Below the pieces are notes generated by a model. That model worked only from the letters and a program-made list of their open reading frames with translations, was not told where the DNA came from and ran no database searches. A stretch of DNA of 64,000 nt, taken from assembly GCF_963677195.1 (NCBI RefSeq), contig NZ_OY781918.1, positions 3,894,923 through 3,958,922 on the forward strand, given 5' to 3'. The stretch is from an uncultured Marinifilum sp. (GTDB taxonomy: Bacteria; Bacteroidota; Bacteroidia; Bacteroidales; Marinifilaceae). Positions 45,385 through 54,418 of this stretch are shown piece after piece (positions within the stretch are counted from its first letter, which is position 1; each line of letters opens with the position of its first letter). The position numbers were made by a program, and so were the translations under genes.

Positions 45385-45397
45385 ATATCCCCCAAAA

Positions 45398-45520
45398 AAA
45401 ATTACAAAAAAAAGCCCGTGATATAGGGGAATCACGGGCACAATTCTAAAGGGGTTAATTAACCTACTAACCAACCGTAAGGTTGTATTTTTAACTTTAA
45501 TCTACCCATTGGTAGTATTT
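45398..45520 (-). ncRNA. Candidate minus-strand small RNA
   Basis: A strong minus-strand terminator (stem GCCCGTGAT/ATCACGGGC at 45414-45439, then T8) is not next to any minus-strand gene end; the nearest such gene has its own terminator at 45699-45732. Upstream on the minus strand lie three small inverted repeats (CTACC/GGTAG, CAACC/GGTTG, GGTTAATTAACC) and a box TAACTTTA (45533-45526) with TTG 20 nt before it. Together this suggests a structured transcript of about 120 nt. Ends are estimates; no known RNA family is recognised. Confidence 0.4.
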
Positions 45521-45698
45521 GATTCTAAAGTTAAAATTATTTTTCAATTATTAATACAATCTGATTACAATCGTGAGTTTTTTATAGTGTTTCTACATAA
45601 GACTTATATTATCATAATGGTATAATAAGGAAAATATATATTTCAAATACAGACAAATAATTTTGCATACTAATATGATTAAATTGGAAATATTTACC

Positions 45699-45732
45699 AA
45701 AAAAATTCGCCCCAACTAAAAGCTGAGGCGAA
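45699..45732 (-). terminator. Terminator of the porin gene
   Basis: Minus-strand stem TTCGCCTCA/TGGGGCGAA (one G-T pair) with a 9-nt loop followed by a T run. Confidence 0.85.
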
Positions 45733-45800
45733 AAATGCAGTTGTTTATAACAACCGACTAAACGTACAAAAATGAAAAACAGAGTGCTTATAATTTTTTC

Positions 45801-47036
45801 TTAAAATGCATATTTTAAATGTATGGAAGCACGAACACTTCCTACTTCTTTAGAATCGGCAACAGTTCCATCTACCTTTGTATTTCCATAGGCAGCTGCA
45901 GTATATAATACTTGTGTTCCGACCATTAATTTTCCTGAATAAAATTGTACTCTAGGGCCAAACTGGTATGCATAATCGATATTAGATCCTCGGCTATATA
46001 AACCTATAAAGTCACCAGCTGAAGTTGCCAAATCATCATCGGCACCTAAATTTTTTGTATAACCTGCAAATAAACCATAACGTACATTTCCTGTAGTAGT
46101 ATGAACATCCGACCAAATCGAAGAAGTTTTAATATTGGTATATTCATAATCGCCATTACTTTTAACATTTTTTACTCCATATCCACCCAACATAACAAAG
46201 TTGTACATGTTTTGTCCATAAATAGTCTGTAAATTCCAAACTACTTTATCCGACTTAAGTGTCATCCAGGCATTCATTTGGTAGCTACTAAGTAATTCAT
46301 CTGTTTTTGCTCCAATAGAGTTAACAACGGTTGGCTTTAAAAATTTATAACCTGCAGTTGCTCCTAAAGTAAATCCTTTTGCAAGATCATATTTTATCTG
46401 AGCAGAAAATTCAGGAATACTAGCTTGCTGAACATACTTTACATCAGCTCCGTCAGGACCATTAGATTTAAAATCCATTTCGGAAAGAGCCGAAATAAAT
46501 ACATAACCTTTATCGCTTAATTTACGAGTATAACGAAACTGAGGAGCTCTTCCCAATACGTTGAAAGGTAAACCTCCACCCCAGTGTAATACATCAGGAT
46601 AGCAAGAAGTAACAAACATTGGATGCCAAGTTTTTCCAACTAACACTTCATCTTTACCCCAGTCTAACTTCACAAAAGCATGTCTTAAGCGAAACAATCC
46701 TGATCTTCCGGTAGAAGTACCCACAAAATCTCCTTGAACTGTAGCAGAACCTTTAGCTCCGAAAGCTGTAAATCCGCTAACTCCAACATTTAACCTTGAA
46801 TGAATTGTAGTCATGAACAATTCAGATCTATCGTTTAAGTCTGCACCATTTATATCGTAAGATTTTGCTGCAGGATAAAGCAATACCTCTCCTTCGCGAG
46901 AATTAACTGTCTTACGCGAATCGAAAATTGCCTCGGCAGAAACAAAACCACTTAACTTTACTTTTACTTCTTCTTTTTTCTGCGCAATAGTAATTACAGG
47001 TAAAAGCGCTAAGAATACTACCAATAGTTTTTTCAT
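45801..47036 (-). CDS. Outer-membrane porin-like beta-barrel
   Basis: A 411-residue precursor: signal peptide ending about ITIAQ (residue 19), then alternating beta-strand sequence and a C-terminal Phe (IHLKYAF) typical of outer-membrane barrels. It is the third gene of a minus-strand series after the lactate permease and the FAD/Fe-S dehydrogenase, so it may let lactate or related acids pass the outer membrane (inference from context). It has its own terminator. Confidence 0.75.
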   Translation of the reverse strand: MKKLLVVFLALLPVITIAQKKEEVKVKLSGFVSAEAIFDSRKTVNSREGEVLLYPAAKSYDINGADLNDRSELFMTTIHSRLNVGVSGFTAFGAKGSATVQGDFVGTSTGRSGLFRLRHAFVKLDWGKDEVLVGKTWHPMFVTSCYPDVLHWGGGLPFNVLGRAPQFRYTRKLSDKGYVFISALSEMDFKSNGPDGADVKYVQQASIPEFSAQIKYDLAKGFTLGATAGYKFLKPTVVNSIGAKTDELLSSYQMNAWMTLKSDKVVWNLQTIYGQNMYNFVMLGGYGVKNVKSNGDYEYTNIKTSSIWSDVHTTTGNVRYGLFAGYTKNLGADDDLATSAGDFIGLYSRGSNIDYAYQFGPRVQFYSGKLMVGTQVLYTAAAYGNTKVDGTVADSKEVGSVRASIHLKYAF

Positions 47037-47190
47037 AGTTTAAATTTTAGGAACAAACATTAGCTGGAACAAGCCCAATTAATGCTTTTTTAAGGATTAT
47101 TAAATTAGTTTGGGTTTAAAAAACAGGCACGACCATATAATTTTGTAATAATCATGCCTGCTTGTTTTAATATTAACTCATATAAATTAA

Positions 47191-50076
47191 TTAGATCGCA
47201 ACTTTTTCTTTTTTGCGTGATTTCTTCTTGAATTTAGGAGTTTCGGCCTTTGCCACACTTACTCTATCAACCAAATAAATAATTGACATATAAGGTACAC
47301 CTCCATTGGTACTTAAACCAATTTCACAAGTTCTACTATTCGAGTATCCTGCTACCACTTTCGACTGATCAATTACAGGACGAAGTTTACGAAGCGCATA
47401 TTTATTTACTTCTGGGAAGTTAAATCCTCTATCTCCGGCAAAACCACAACATCCAACCTCTTCTGGTAAAATAACATGTGTAGCACATGCCTCAGCTACA
47501 GCTTTTAAAACAGGTGTTAATCCCATTTTTGTAGTCGTACAAGTTGGATGTACGGCAATCACTTCATCAACCTTAGTGAACTCTAATTTATCCATTAAAA
47601 ATTCATGAATAAACTCAACTGGTTCGTAAAGTTTCAATGTTTTATCCATTACTCTTCTCATTCTATACAAACAAGGGGAAGTATCACATAAAACAGGATA
47701 TTTTCCATTTTCGGAAGCTTTTACAAGAGCGGCTTCTAATTCAGAAGATTTCTGATCGGCATGCTTTATAAGCCCTTTACTCTCCCAAGGAGTACCACAA
47801 CATAAATTACTCATTCCATCAGGAAAAATAACCTCATAACCGGCTTTTTCAAGTAATTTTTGTGTTACCTTATGCAATGGCTCTTTATATGGATCTCCTT
47901 TAGCAGGCCCCATAGTTTGTGCAATACAAGATGGGAAATACACTACTTTTAAAGGATTTTCCTGATTAATTTCTTTAGGTTTTGGTCCGCTTACCCCTTT
48001 CGGCATGGCTGGTGTCCATAATGGAATATTATTACCACTTAATTTTCTAAATCCACCGGCAATTCCACCAAGTAAAGTCGAACCCATAACTGTATGTACA
48101 CCATTCACAAATTTTAAGCCTCCGCGAATTGTAGAACCTACAGTTGAGAAATTATCAGCAACTTTAGCACTTATTTTTTGAGCACGAGGAGTATCAACAT
48201 TTAATGATCTTAAGTACTTAATATACTTGCCGGTATCGATACCCACAGGACAAGATGTTGCACACAATCCATCGCCAGCACAAGTTTGTTCTCCAAGATA
48301 AACGAAACCTTTTCTTAACTCCGCTAATCTTTCTGGATTTTCGCCAGTAGTTTCCAGTCTTTTAATTTCTCGCTGAACAACTGTACGTTGACGAGCCGAA
48401 AGAGAAAATCCTGCTGTTAAACAATTTACTTCACAAAATCCACACTCAATACATTTGTCAACAATATCGTGAACAGGCATTAATGTTTTAAAGTTTTTGG
48501 TATAGCAATTAGGATCATCATTAATAATTACACCAGGATTTAGTAGGTTCTTAGGATCGAAAAGCTGCTTTACTTCTTTCATTAATTCGTAAGCTTCTTC
48601 TCCCCATTCGTGTTTTACAAATGGTGCCATATTTCTACCTGTACCATGCTCTGCCTTAAGCGAACCATCGTACTTATCAACCACCAAATTATCTACCTCA
48701 CCCATAAAATTGATATACTGTTCCAGTTCTTCTGGCTTATCAAAATTCTGATTAAAGATAAAGTGGAAGTTACCTTCTAAAGCATGACCATAAATTACGC
48801 CATCCTTATATCCATATTTGGCAATCAAGTTCTGTAATTCTAAGGTTGCCTTAGGTAAATCTTCAATATGGAAAGCCACATCCTCGATAATACAAGTAGT
48901 ACCTGTTTCTCTTAATCCTCCTACTGCTGGGAAAATACCTTTACGAATATCCCAATACTTTGAGTACTCCTCTGGTTTATCTGTAAATTCTATAGGGCGA
49001 ACCGTTTCATAAGCAGATAGCAAACCTTTAATTTCTTTGATATTACTATCCAATTCTTCCTGGCTATTAGCAAGGGTTTCCACTAATATAGCAGTTACGC
49101 CCTCAGGAAAATCTTTAATAAAAGCAGGAATACCATCAGAATTTTCGACTGCACGTAAAGAAACTCGATCTAGCATTTCGGCACCATGTACAGGACCTGG
49201 TTTCATGGTTACAACCGATTGACAAGCTGTAACAATATCATGAAAATAAACCATAGCACTGGCCTTGAACTTGTGATTCACCACTGTTTTCATGGTTAAT
49301 TCCGACATAAAGGCTAAAGTACCTTCAGAGCCAACCATTAAGTTTACTATAATTTGAAAAGGATCATCATAATCGATGAAAGGATTAATGCTTAAGCCTG
49401 TTGTATTTTTAATACTATACTTGTAGCGAATACGATCTGCTAATTTTTTATTAGCTCTAACACGATCTCTTATTTCTTCGATTTTACGAACAAAATCGCC
49501 ATGCGATTGCATAAAGGCTTTTTTACTTTCATCGCTACCAGTATCTAAAACAGTACCATCGGCAAAAATTAAACGAGCAGAACGAATGGTTTTGTATGAA
49601 TTTTCGTGAGTACCACAGTTCATTCCCGAAGCATTATTCATAACAATACCACCAATCATTGCTGAATTGATAGAAGCAGGATCGGGACCTAATTTTTGCC
49701 CGTAAGGAGCAAGAATTTTATTGATACGTGCACCAACCAAACCTGGCTGCATACGAATTTCCGATCCATCTTTTAATACTTCGTAACCTTCCCAATTCTT
49801 TCCAGCAAAAATTAGAATAGAATCGGTAATTGCCTGTCCAGCTAAACTTGTTCCTGCAGCTCTAAATGTAACTGGCAAATCGTATTTGTTAGCCAGCTTA
49901 ATAGCTTTGGTAACTTCTTTTTCGTTTTGAGCTCGAATTACAATTTTAGGTATCAAACGGTAAAAACCAGCATCCGTTCCATAGGCTAAGTTTCTAATCT
50001 CATCAGTATATAATCTTGATGTTTCAATATCAGATTTAATCTCCTCGTAAAACTTTTTATAATTTCCTTTCAACAT
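47191..50076 (-). CDS. FAD-linked / Fe-S D-lactate dehydrogenase-type fusion
   Basis: A 961-residue fusion. An FAD-binding PCMH domain (about 35-230: VTFRAAGTSLAGQA, PGLVGARINKILAPYGQKLG, MIGGIVMNNASGMNCGTHEN) and FAD-oxidase C-terminal domain (about 250-510) are followed by two 4Fe-4S motifs (CIECGFCEVNC and CAGDGLCATSCPVG) and two GlpC/LldE-type Cys domains (CCGTPWESKG and CCGFAGDRGF). This matches D-lactate or related 2-hydroxyacid dehydrogenases that pass electrons to quinone. It lies 126 nt after the lactate permease gene. Confidence 0.88.
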   Translation of the reverse strand: MLKGNYKKFYEEIKSDIETSRLYTDEIRNLAYGTDAGFYRLIPKIVIRAQNEKEVTKAIKLANKYDLPVTFRAAGTSLAGQAITDSILIFAGKNWEGYEVLKDGSEIRMQPGLVGARINKILAPYGQKLGPDPASINSAMIGGIVMNNASGMNCGTHENSYKTIRSARLIFADGTVLDTGSDESKKAFMQSHGDFVRKIEEIRDRVRANKKLADRIRYKYSIKNTTGLSINPFIDYDDPFQIIVNLMVGSEGTLAFMSELTMKTVVNHKFKASAMVYFHDIVTACQSVVTMKPGPVHGAEMLDRVSLRAVENSDGIPAFIKDFPEGVTAILVETLANSQEELDSNIKEIKGLLSAYETVRPIEFTDKPEEYSKYWDIRKGIFPAVGGLRETGTTCIIEDVAFHIEDLPKATLELQNLIAKYGYKDGVIYGHALEGNFHFIFNQNFDKPEELEQYINFMGEVDNLVVDKYDGSLKAEHGTGRNMAPFVKHEWGEEAYELMKEVKQLFDPKNLLNPGVIINDDPNCYTKNFKTLMPVHDIVDKCIECGFCEVNCLTAGFSLSARQRTVVQREIKRLETTGENPERLAELRKGFVYLGEQTCAGDGLCATSCPVGIDTGKYIKYLRSLNVDTPRAQKISAKVADNFSTVGSTIRGGLKFVNGVHTVMGSTLLGGIAGGFRKLSGNNIPLWTPAMPKGVSGPKPKEINQENPLKVVYFPSCIAQTMGPAKGDPYKEPLHKVTQKLLEKAGYEVIFPDGMSNLCCGTPWESKGLIKHADQKSSELEAALVKASENGKYPVLCDTSPCLYRMRRVMDKTLKLYEPVEFIHEFLMDKLEFTKVDEVIAVHPTCTTTKMGLTPVLKAVAEACATHVILPEEVGCCGFAGDRGFNFPEVNKYALRKLRPVIDQSKVVAGYSNSRTCEIGLSTNGGVPYMSIIYLVDRVSVAKAETPKFKKKSRKKEKVAI

Positions 50077-50154
50077 AACCCTTTGTTTTTAATATTATCT
50101 ATATCACTGCAAATCGAAATGATTTAAGTGAATTAATGTACGTTTTATTCCTTT

Positions 50155-50194
50155 TTAAAAGAGTCAAATATTCGAAATTACGAATATTTGACTC
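50155..50194 (-). terminator. Long intercistronic hairpin between permease and dehydrogenase genes
   Basis: A perfect 14-bp stem, GAGTCAAATATTCG/CGAATATTTGACTC, with a 6-nt loop starts 7 nt after the permease stop. On the minus strand TTTTAAAAAGG follows, an imperfect T tract. It could be a partial terminator or an mRNA-processing/stability element. Confidence 0.7.
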
Positions 50195-50201
50195 CAGTAT
50201 A

Positions 50202-51860
50202 TTATAATGGTAGTGGATTAAATCCTGATGAGATTAACACCACTACAACAATCATTACCATTAAATAGTAAACAAATGCAGGTATCGCATTTCTACGAAT
50301 AATTGTTCCTTCGGCACCAATACAACCAACGGTGGCACAAACAGCAACAACATTATTTACACAAATCATATTACCCAAGGCAGCACCAATTGTTTGAACT
50401 GCTACAATTAAAACCTGAGGAATACCCAAAATAGTAGCTGTTTCGAATTGCAATGAAGAAAACAATAAGTTAGAAACCGTTGCCGATCCCGACATAAATG
50501 ATCCTAATACTCCTACAATAGGCGCAATAACAGGATATGCATTTCCTGAAAGATCAGCAATAGCCGTAGCCATTGTTGTAAGCATACTATCCAATCCTGC
50601 ACCATTGGTTCCTGATTTTAGCATTAACTGAACCATTGCTACACCAGCAAATAAAGCGATTGCAGCACCACTAATTTGTTTAAATGTAGTTTTCCACGAT
50701 TCCACAACTTGCTTTCCATTCATATTATGCATAAAATTAGTAATAATAGCCACTAAAATAAATGGAATTGTTCCTGGCAAATATGCCCATTTTAATACAT
50801 AGGTTAAACCATCAATACCCAATACATCTGATAAGGTAATTGTTTGAGCAGCTAACCATCCTTTTAATCCTAAAGAAGGAATACGTGTAACCACAAGAAT
50901 AATTGCAATTAATACGTAAGGCATCCATGCTTTTACCAAGCCCATTTTAGCCTCTCCGGTATCACCATTATTATCGTTCGATTTCCAGTTTGCTTCCCAT
51001 TCTGATTTTGGAGGAAAATCCCAAGATTTTTTAGGAACCAAAAATCCTTTTTTCGCTGCAAAAACAACAATACCTAACCCAATAAATGCACCTAATAAGG
51101 ATGGCAAATCAGGACCTAAGGTAGACGCGATTAATACATAAGGAATTGCAAAAGCAAGACCAGCAAAAATTGCAAATGGCGCTGCAGCCAAAGCTGGTTT
51201 AATTGATTTCTCTTTACCAAAAAATTTGGTCATAATCATGATTCCTAATAATGGAATAAAAATACCAACCAAAGCATTTGGAATTGCAATCCATTTGGTA
51301 AGTGCCAATTTGAACACTTCAGGATTAGCTCCGATATTAGATAGATTTTGTTCCAGAGTAACCATAGCACCACCACTAATAGGAGTACCTACAGCACCAT
51401 AAGGTACCGGAACAGAGTTAAAAATAAGAGCAACCATTGCGGCAGCTAAAGGAGGAAATCCGAGTCCTACCAAAAGTGGTCCGGCCAATGCTGCAGGAGT
51501 TCCAAAACCAGCAGCTCCCTCGATAAATGCTCCAAACATGAAACCAATAATAATCGCCTGAATTCGTCGATCGGTAGTAATTCCACTAAAACCATTGTTT
51601 ATGGTAGTCATTGCCCCCGACAACTTCATGGTATTTAAAATAAGTATGGCTCCAAAAATAATAATTAAAATATCCATGGCTTTAAGGAAACCAAATACTG
51701 AATATCCCAATATATGGTGGATATCTATTTTCCATACTCCAAAAGCTACAACAATAGCAAGTAATAATGATAAAGGCAATGCCTTTTTGGCTCCCCAGTT
51801 GAAGCCCACCATCAGGACAATGGTTAATAAAATTGGTGAAAAAGCTAATAATGCGTTCAT
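50202..51860 (-). CDS. lctP: L-lactate permease (LctP family)
   Basis: A 552-residue inner-membrane lactate:H+ symporter with about 13 hydrophobic helices. The family region GFMFGAFIEGAAGFGTPAALAGPLLVGLGFPP is split here: GAFIEGAAGFGTPAAL and the following PLLVGLGFPPLAA are clear. Gene order permease-dehydrogenase-porin on one strand supports lactate use. Its start lies 17 nt after the stop of a 62-residue ORF. The symbol lldP is equivalent. Confidence 0.94.
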   Translation of the reverse strand: MNALLAFSPILLTIVLMVGFNWGAKKALPLSLLLAIVVAFGVWKIDIHHILGYSVFGFLKAMDILIIIFGAILILNTMKLSGAMTTINNGFSGITTDRRIQAIIIGFMFGAFIEGAAGFGTPAALAGPLLVGLGFPPLAAAMVALIFNSVPVPYGAVGTPISGGAMVTLEQNLSNIGANPEVFKLALTKWIAIPNALVGIFIPLLGIMIMTKFFGKEKSIKPALAAAPFAIFAGLAFAIPYVLIASTLGPDLPSLLGAFIGLGIVVFAAKKGFLVPKKSWDFPPKSEWEANWKSNDNNGDTGEAKMGLVKAWMPYVLIAIILVVTRIPSLGLKGWLAAQTITLSDVLGIDGLTYVLKWAYLPGTIPFILVAIITNFMHNMNGKQVVESWKTTFKQISGAAIALFAGVAMVQLMLKSGTNGAGLDSMLTTMATAIADLSGNAYPVIAPIVGVLGSFMSGSATVSNLLFSSLQFETATILGIPQVLIVAVQTIGAALGNMICVNNVVAVCATVGCIGAEGTIIRRNAIPAFVYYLMVMIVVVVLISSGFNPLPL

Positions 51861-51877
51861 AAAAAATGATTTAGGTT

Positions 51878-52066
51878 TTAATTAGTAATAGTTTTATTTT
51901 TTTTATTAAATGGATTTGAATTAGAATAGTTCTTAATCGCAGTCTGATCTGTTTTTCTAGGATCTCCCCACTTAGCATTTGTATGCATTAAACCATCTAA
52001 GGCTTTTAATTTTTGCTTCAATTCATCAATACTTTTCTCTAAATAAACTTTTCGATTTTGTTCCAT
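51878..52066 (-). CDS. Small helical protein upstream of the lactate permease
   Basis: A 62-residue ORF (MEQNRKVYLEKSIDELKQKL at the start), with an N-terminal coiled-coil-like helix and a polar tail. It ends 17 nt before lctP on the same strand, so it is positioned to be the first gene of the lactate operon. No family is recognised. It could also be a chance ORF in the leader. Confidence 0.45.
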   Translation of the reverse strand: MEQNRKVYLEKSIDELKQKLKALDGLMHTNAKWGDPRKTDQTAIKNYSNSNPFNKKNKTITN

Positions 52067-52191
52067 AACATCTTGTTTAGGTAATTCAATACTTGAATTA
52101 AAATCTCTACTTATCTTCTAAATAGTTTAAATCTGCTTACTCAATTTCAAATCATTTAGAAATGCTTATCGTTTTTCGGCACAAATCCCTA

Positions 52192-52208
52192 ACCAATAGC
52201 AATGCCAA
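52192..52208 (-). promoter_or_regulatory. Weak sigma-54-like element upstream of the lactate operon
   Basis: On the minus strand the sequence is TTGGCATTGCTATTGGT. It matches the -24 GG part but has GG instead of GC at -12, so it is only a weak candidate for the sigma-54 system encoded at 56213. Confidence 0.15.
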
Positions 52209-52280
52209 AAATGACGTCCTTCTTCTATCTAGAATCATTCTAATATTTAATCTTCTACTATTGTGATATTTAGCTATCGA

Positions 52281-52373
52281 AAAGGTTTTCGAAATCGTTA
52301 TATTCAAACGATTTCGCTCATGTTCATTTTTGAACATTATCGATTTTATAGGTGTGCAATTTAGAACAGTTGT
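52281..52373. promoter_or_regulatory. Cluster of palindromes upstream of the lactate operon
   Basis: Within about 90 nt of the 600-nt gap: CGAAATCGTT/AACGATTTCG (52290-52316, 7-nt spacer), TGTTCA-N4-TGAACA (52321-52336, extendable to 7-bp arms) and a direct repeat TGTGCAATTT (two copies about 20 nt apart). The TGTTCA-N4-TGAACA element recurs upstream of the LUD gene (54037-54052). No other gene was found in the gap. Confidence 0.5.
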
Positions 52374-52668
52374 GCAATTTGATACGCTTTATTTTTTGAA
52401 TTTAAATAAAACAATCAAGCTGATATGGAATTAACAAAATAGACCTAATTATGTTGATTAATTGAGGAAGTTATTACACAAAAAAAGACAAAGAGTACTT
52501 TTATAAATCGGATATATTTTATCTATAATTTTAAAAATAGTAAGATTAAAAATATCTATACAAAACAAAAATATCTTACCTTTATTAACATATTTATGCT
52601 TTATGCATAATTTAAACTTATACCAATTATATTAATTGGCTAAACCAGAAAATATAAATATTAGAAAT

Positions 52669-53049
52669 ATGGGAATATTTTCATCCTTATTGGGCAATGC
52701 AGGAGCTGTAAGTCAGGAAAAATTAAAAAGTGAATTTGAACAGCTCTTAACGGATCATGAAGAAATTGAAATTGGCTTTAAACTTATTCGCGACACTTTT
52801 ATATTTACCAATAAAAGATTAATAATAGTCGATAAACAAGGAGTAACAGGCCGAAAAACTGAATATTTATCAATTAGTTATAAAAGTATATCACGCTTTA
52901 GCATTGAAACTGCCGGCACCTTCGATTTGGATGCAGAACTCAAAATATGGGTTTCGAGTGAACAACAGCCTAGTATCGTAAAAAAGTTTAATAAATCGGT
53001 TAATGTTTACGATGTTCAGAAAATACTTGCTAAACATGTTTTGGGCTAA
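52669..53049 (+). CDS. PH-domain protein (bacterial PH type)
   Basis: A 126-residue protein from the ATG at 52669 (MGIFSSLLGNAGAVSQEKL), the usual start of this family; a TTG eleven codons earlier is unlikely. The segment LIRDTFIFTNKRLIIVDKQG and the following SISYKSISRFSIETAG, with LDAELKIWV, is the bacterial PH-domain signature. Function is not known. A small membrane-protein gene follows after 68 nt. Confidence 0.85.
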   Translation: MGIFSSLLGNAGAVSQEKLKSEFEQLLTDHEEIEIGFKLIRDTFIFTNKRLIIVDKQGVTGRKTEYLSISYKSISRFSIETAGTFDLDAELKIWVSSEQQPSIVKKFNKSVNVYDVQKILAKHVLG

Positions 53050-53117
53050 TTTAACTTTATAAATCGAATAAAAGTAGACAGAATAAAATTACTATTAGTC
53101 TGGTAAAATAATTAACT

Positions 53118-53294
53118 ATGAGAAAAAAGAAAATAATATACGACCTGATTTTTGTTTTGGTATCGGGTATATTTTTAACTGTTTTAGATAAGTATGGCTT
53201 GTTACAAAAATATATTGGCTTTGCACTTATCCCCCTATTAATTTCATATTATACAGGGCAAATAGTAGAAAGAAAATTTACTGACAAAAAATAA
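53118..53294 (+). CDS. Small two-helix membrane protein
   Basis: A 58-residue ORF: basic N-terminus (MRKKK), hydrophobic helix about residues 6-23, a short polar loop, a second helix about 32-45 and a charged tail (VERKFTDKK). It is followed by a strong terminator, which supports a real gene. Family unknown. Confidence 0.55.
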   Translation: MRKKKIIYDLIFVLVSGIFLTVLDKYGLLQKYIGFALIPLLISYYTGQIVERKFTDKK

Positions 53295-53315
53295 CAAATA
53301 CAGTTTACTGCATAA

Positions 53316-53344
53316 AATTAGCCTCTCAAATTGAGAGGCTAATT
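53316..53344. terminator. Bidirectional terminator
   Basis: 14-bp arms AATTAGCCTCTCAA/TTGAGAGGCTAATT around one base, between convergent genes. Confidence 0.8.
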
Positions 53345-53368
53345 GTCACTTTACACCCAAAAAATTAA

Positions 53369-53884
53369 TTATAAATCTTCTAATACATAAACCATAGTTT
53401 TTATGGCTTTAGGAGAAAAACTTAAACCTTTATTTGATTCTGATATATTTAAGCTGGCAATTCCTCTGCCAATATCAACTGCCGTTTTTCCTTTTATCAG
53501 CTCCAAATCATCCATAGAATGCAGTATTTTACTTGCTGGCACTACAATATGCAATGTTTCGGATAAAAATACGGTTAGTAACTCATCCGATTCAACTAGT
53601 TTCAGAATTATCTTACCAGAATCAGCAATTGCATACTCTGCTTCTAATAGTGCATTTCGAGCATTACTAATATTAATAGGATTTTTATCTATATTAAAAC
53701 TATTTAAGTGAACAAACTCAAATTGAACATTCTCTTTACTTGCTGCCTCAATAAATAATTTCTGATCTACCTTAAGAGAATCATTTCCAAGCCGGTTTGA
53801 ATTCGCTAAAAATGAATCCAAAAGGTCTCTCTTCTTCTCTGCTAAAAGCAGATTCTGATTTTCTGTACAAATTTTTACTTCCAT
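53369..53884 (-). CDS. LUD-domain protein (LutC-like lactate utilisation)
   Basis: A 171-residue protein of the LUD (LutC/YkgG) family. The typical C-terminal segment EYAIADSGKIIL, then LHIVVPASKIL is clear. LutC normally acts with LutA and LutB in L-lactate oxidation; neither is present here, but the permease, the FAD/Fe-S dehydrogenase and the porin are 1.5-8 kb away. A shared palindrome in both upstream regions supports common control. Confidence 0.8.
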   Translation of the reverse strand: MEVKICTENQNLLLAEKKRDLLDSFLANSNRLGNDSLKVDQKLFIEAASKENVQFEFVHLNSFNIDKNPINISNARNALLEAEYAIADSGKIILKLVESDELLTVFLSETLHIVVPASKILHSMDDLELIKGKTAVDIGRGIASLNISESNKGLSFSPKAIKTMVYVLEDL

Positions 53885-54036
53885 ACCCTTTAGATTTTAA
53901 ATAGAACATAAAAGCATTAGATCAAAGAAAATGCCAAAACATCAGGATTTAAATAAAGAATATATAAATAATTTTTAAGTGCTGACTAGCAAATACTTAA
54001 CAAATACCAATAAGTACTTAATACAAGAAAAAACAG

Positions 54037-54052
54037 TGTTCAATACTGAACA
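54037..54052. promoter_or_regulatory. Palindrome TGTTCA-N4-TGAACA upstream of LUD gene
   Basis: Same half-sites and spacing as at 52321-52336. A second perfect palindrome CTACAATTGTAG is at 54133-54144. The 534-nt gap has no other gene-like feature. Confidence 0.45.
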
Positions 54053-54321
54053 TTTTTACAAATTTATAAGGCGATCTTGAACAATTGCTCTACAATGCAC
54101 ATTTTCAACACATTACCAATCGTGATATTTCTCTACAATTGTAGATTATTTTCACACGTTAAGTAAATTTAAAAAACAGTAGTATTAACCATTATTTCAT
54201 ATAAAATAGCCATACATTCTACAAATAAAAATACTCTTATAAAAGTTGAATAAGTTATTATGATTTCTTAAATACTAGCACTACTCTTACAAATTATCAG
54301 TTAGCACGACTTATAGCAAAT

Positions 54322-54375
54322 AAAAAATCCGTTAAAAAAAGGCAGTTCCAATTTTTAACGGATTCATTTTTTGGC
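54322..54375. terminator. Terminator downstream of the disulfide reductase gene
   Basis: Stem AATCCGTTAAAAA with matching TTTTTAACGGATT, A run on one side and T run on the other, so it can act in both directions. Confidence 0.75.
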
Positions 54376-54418
54376 ACTTTAAACTAAAATAATTTAATTT
54401 ATTTAACGATACTATATT

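Noticed and set aside
52192..52208. Sigma-54 promoter for the lactate operon
   Set aside because: The -12 GC dinucleotide is GG, which normally destroys recognition. Listed only as a weak element.
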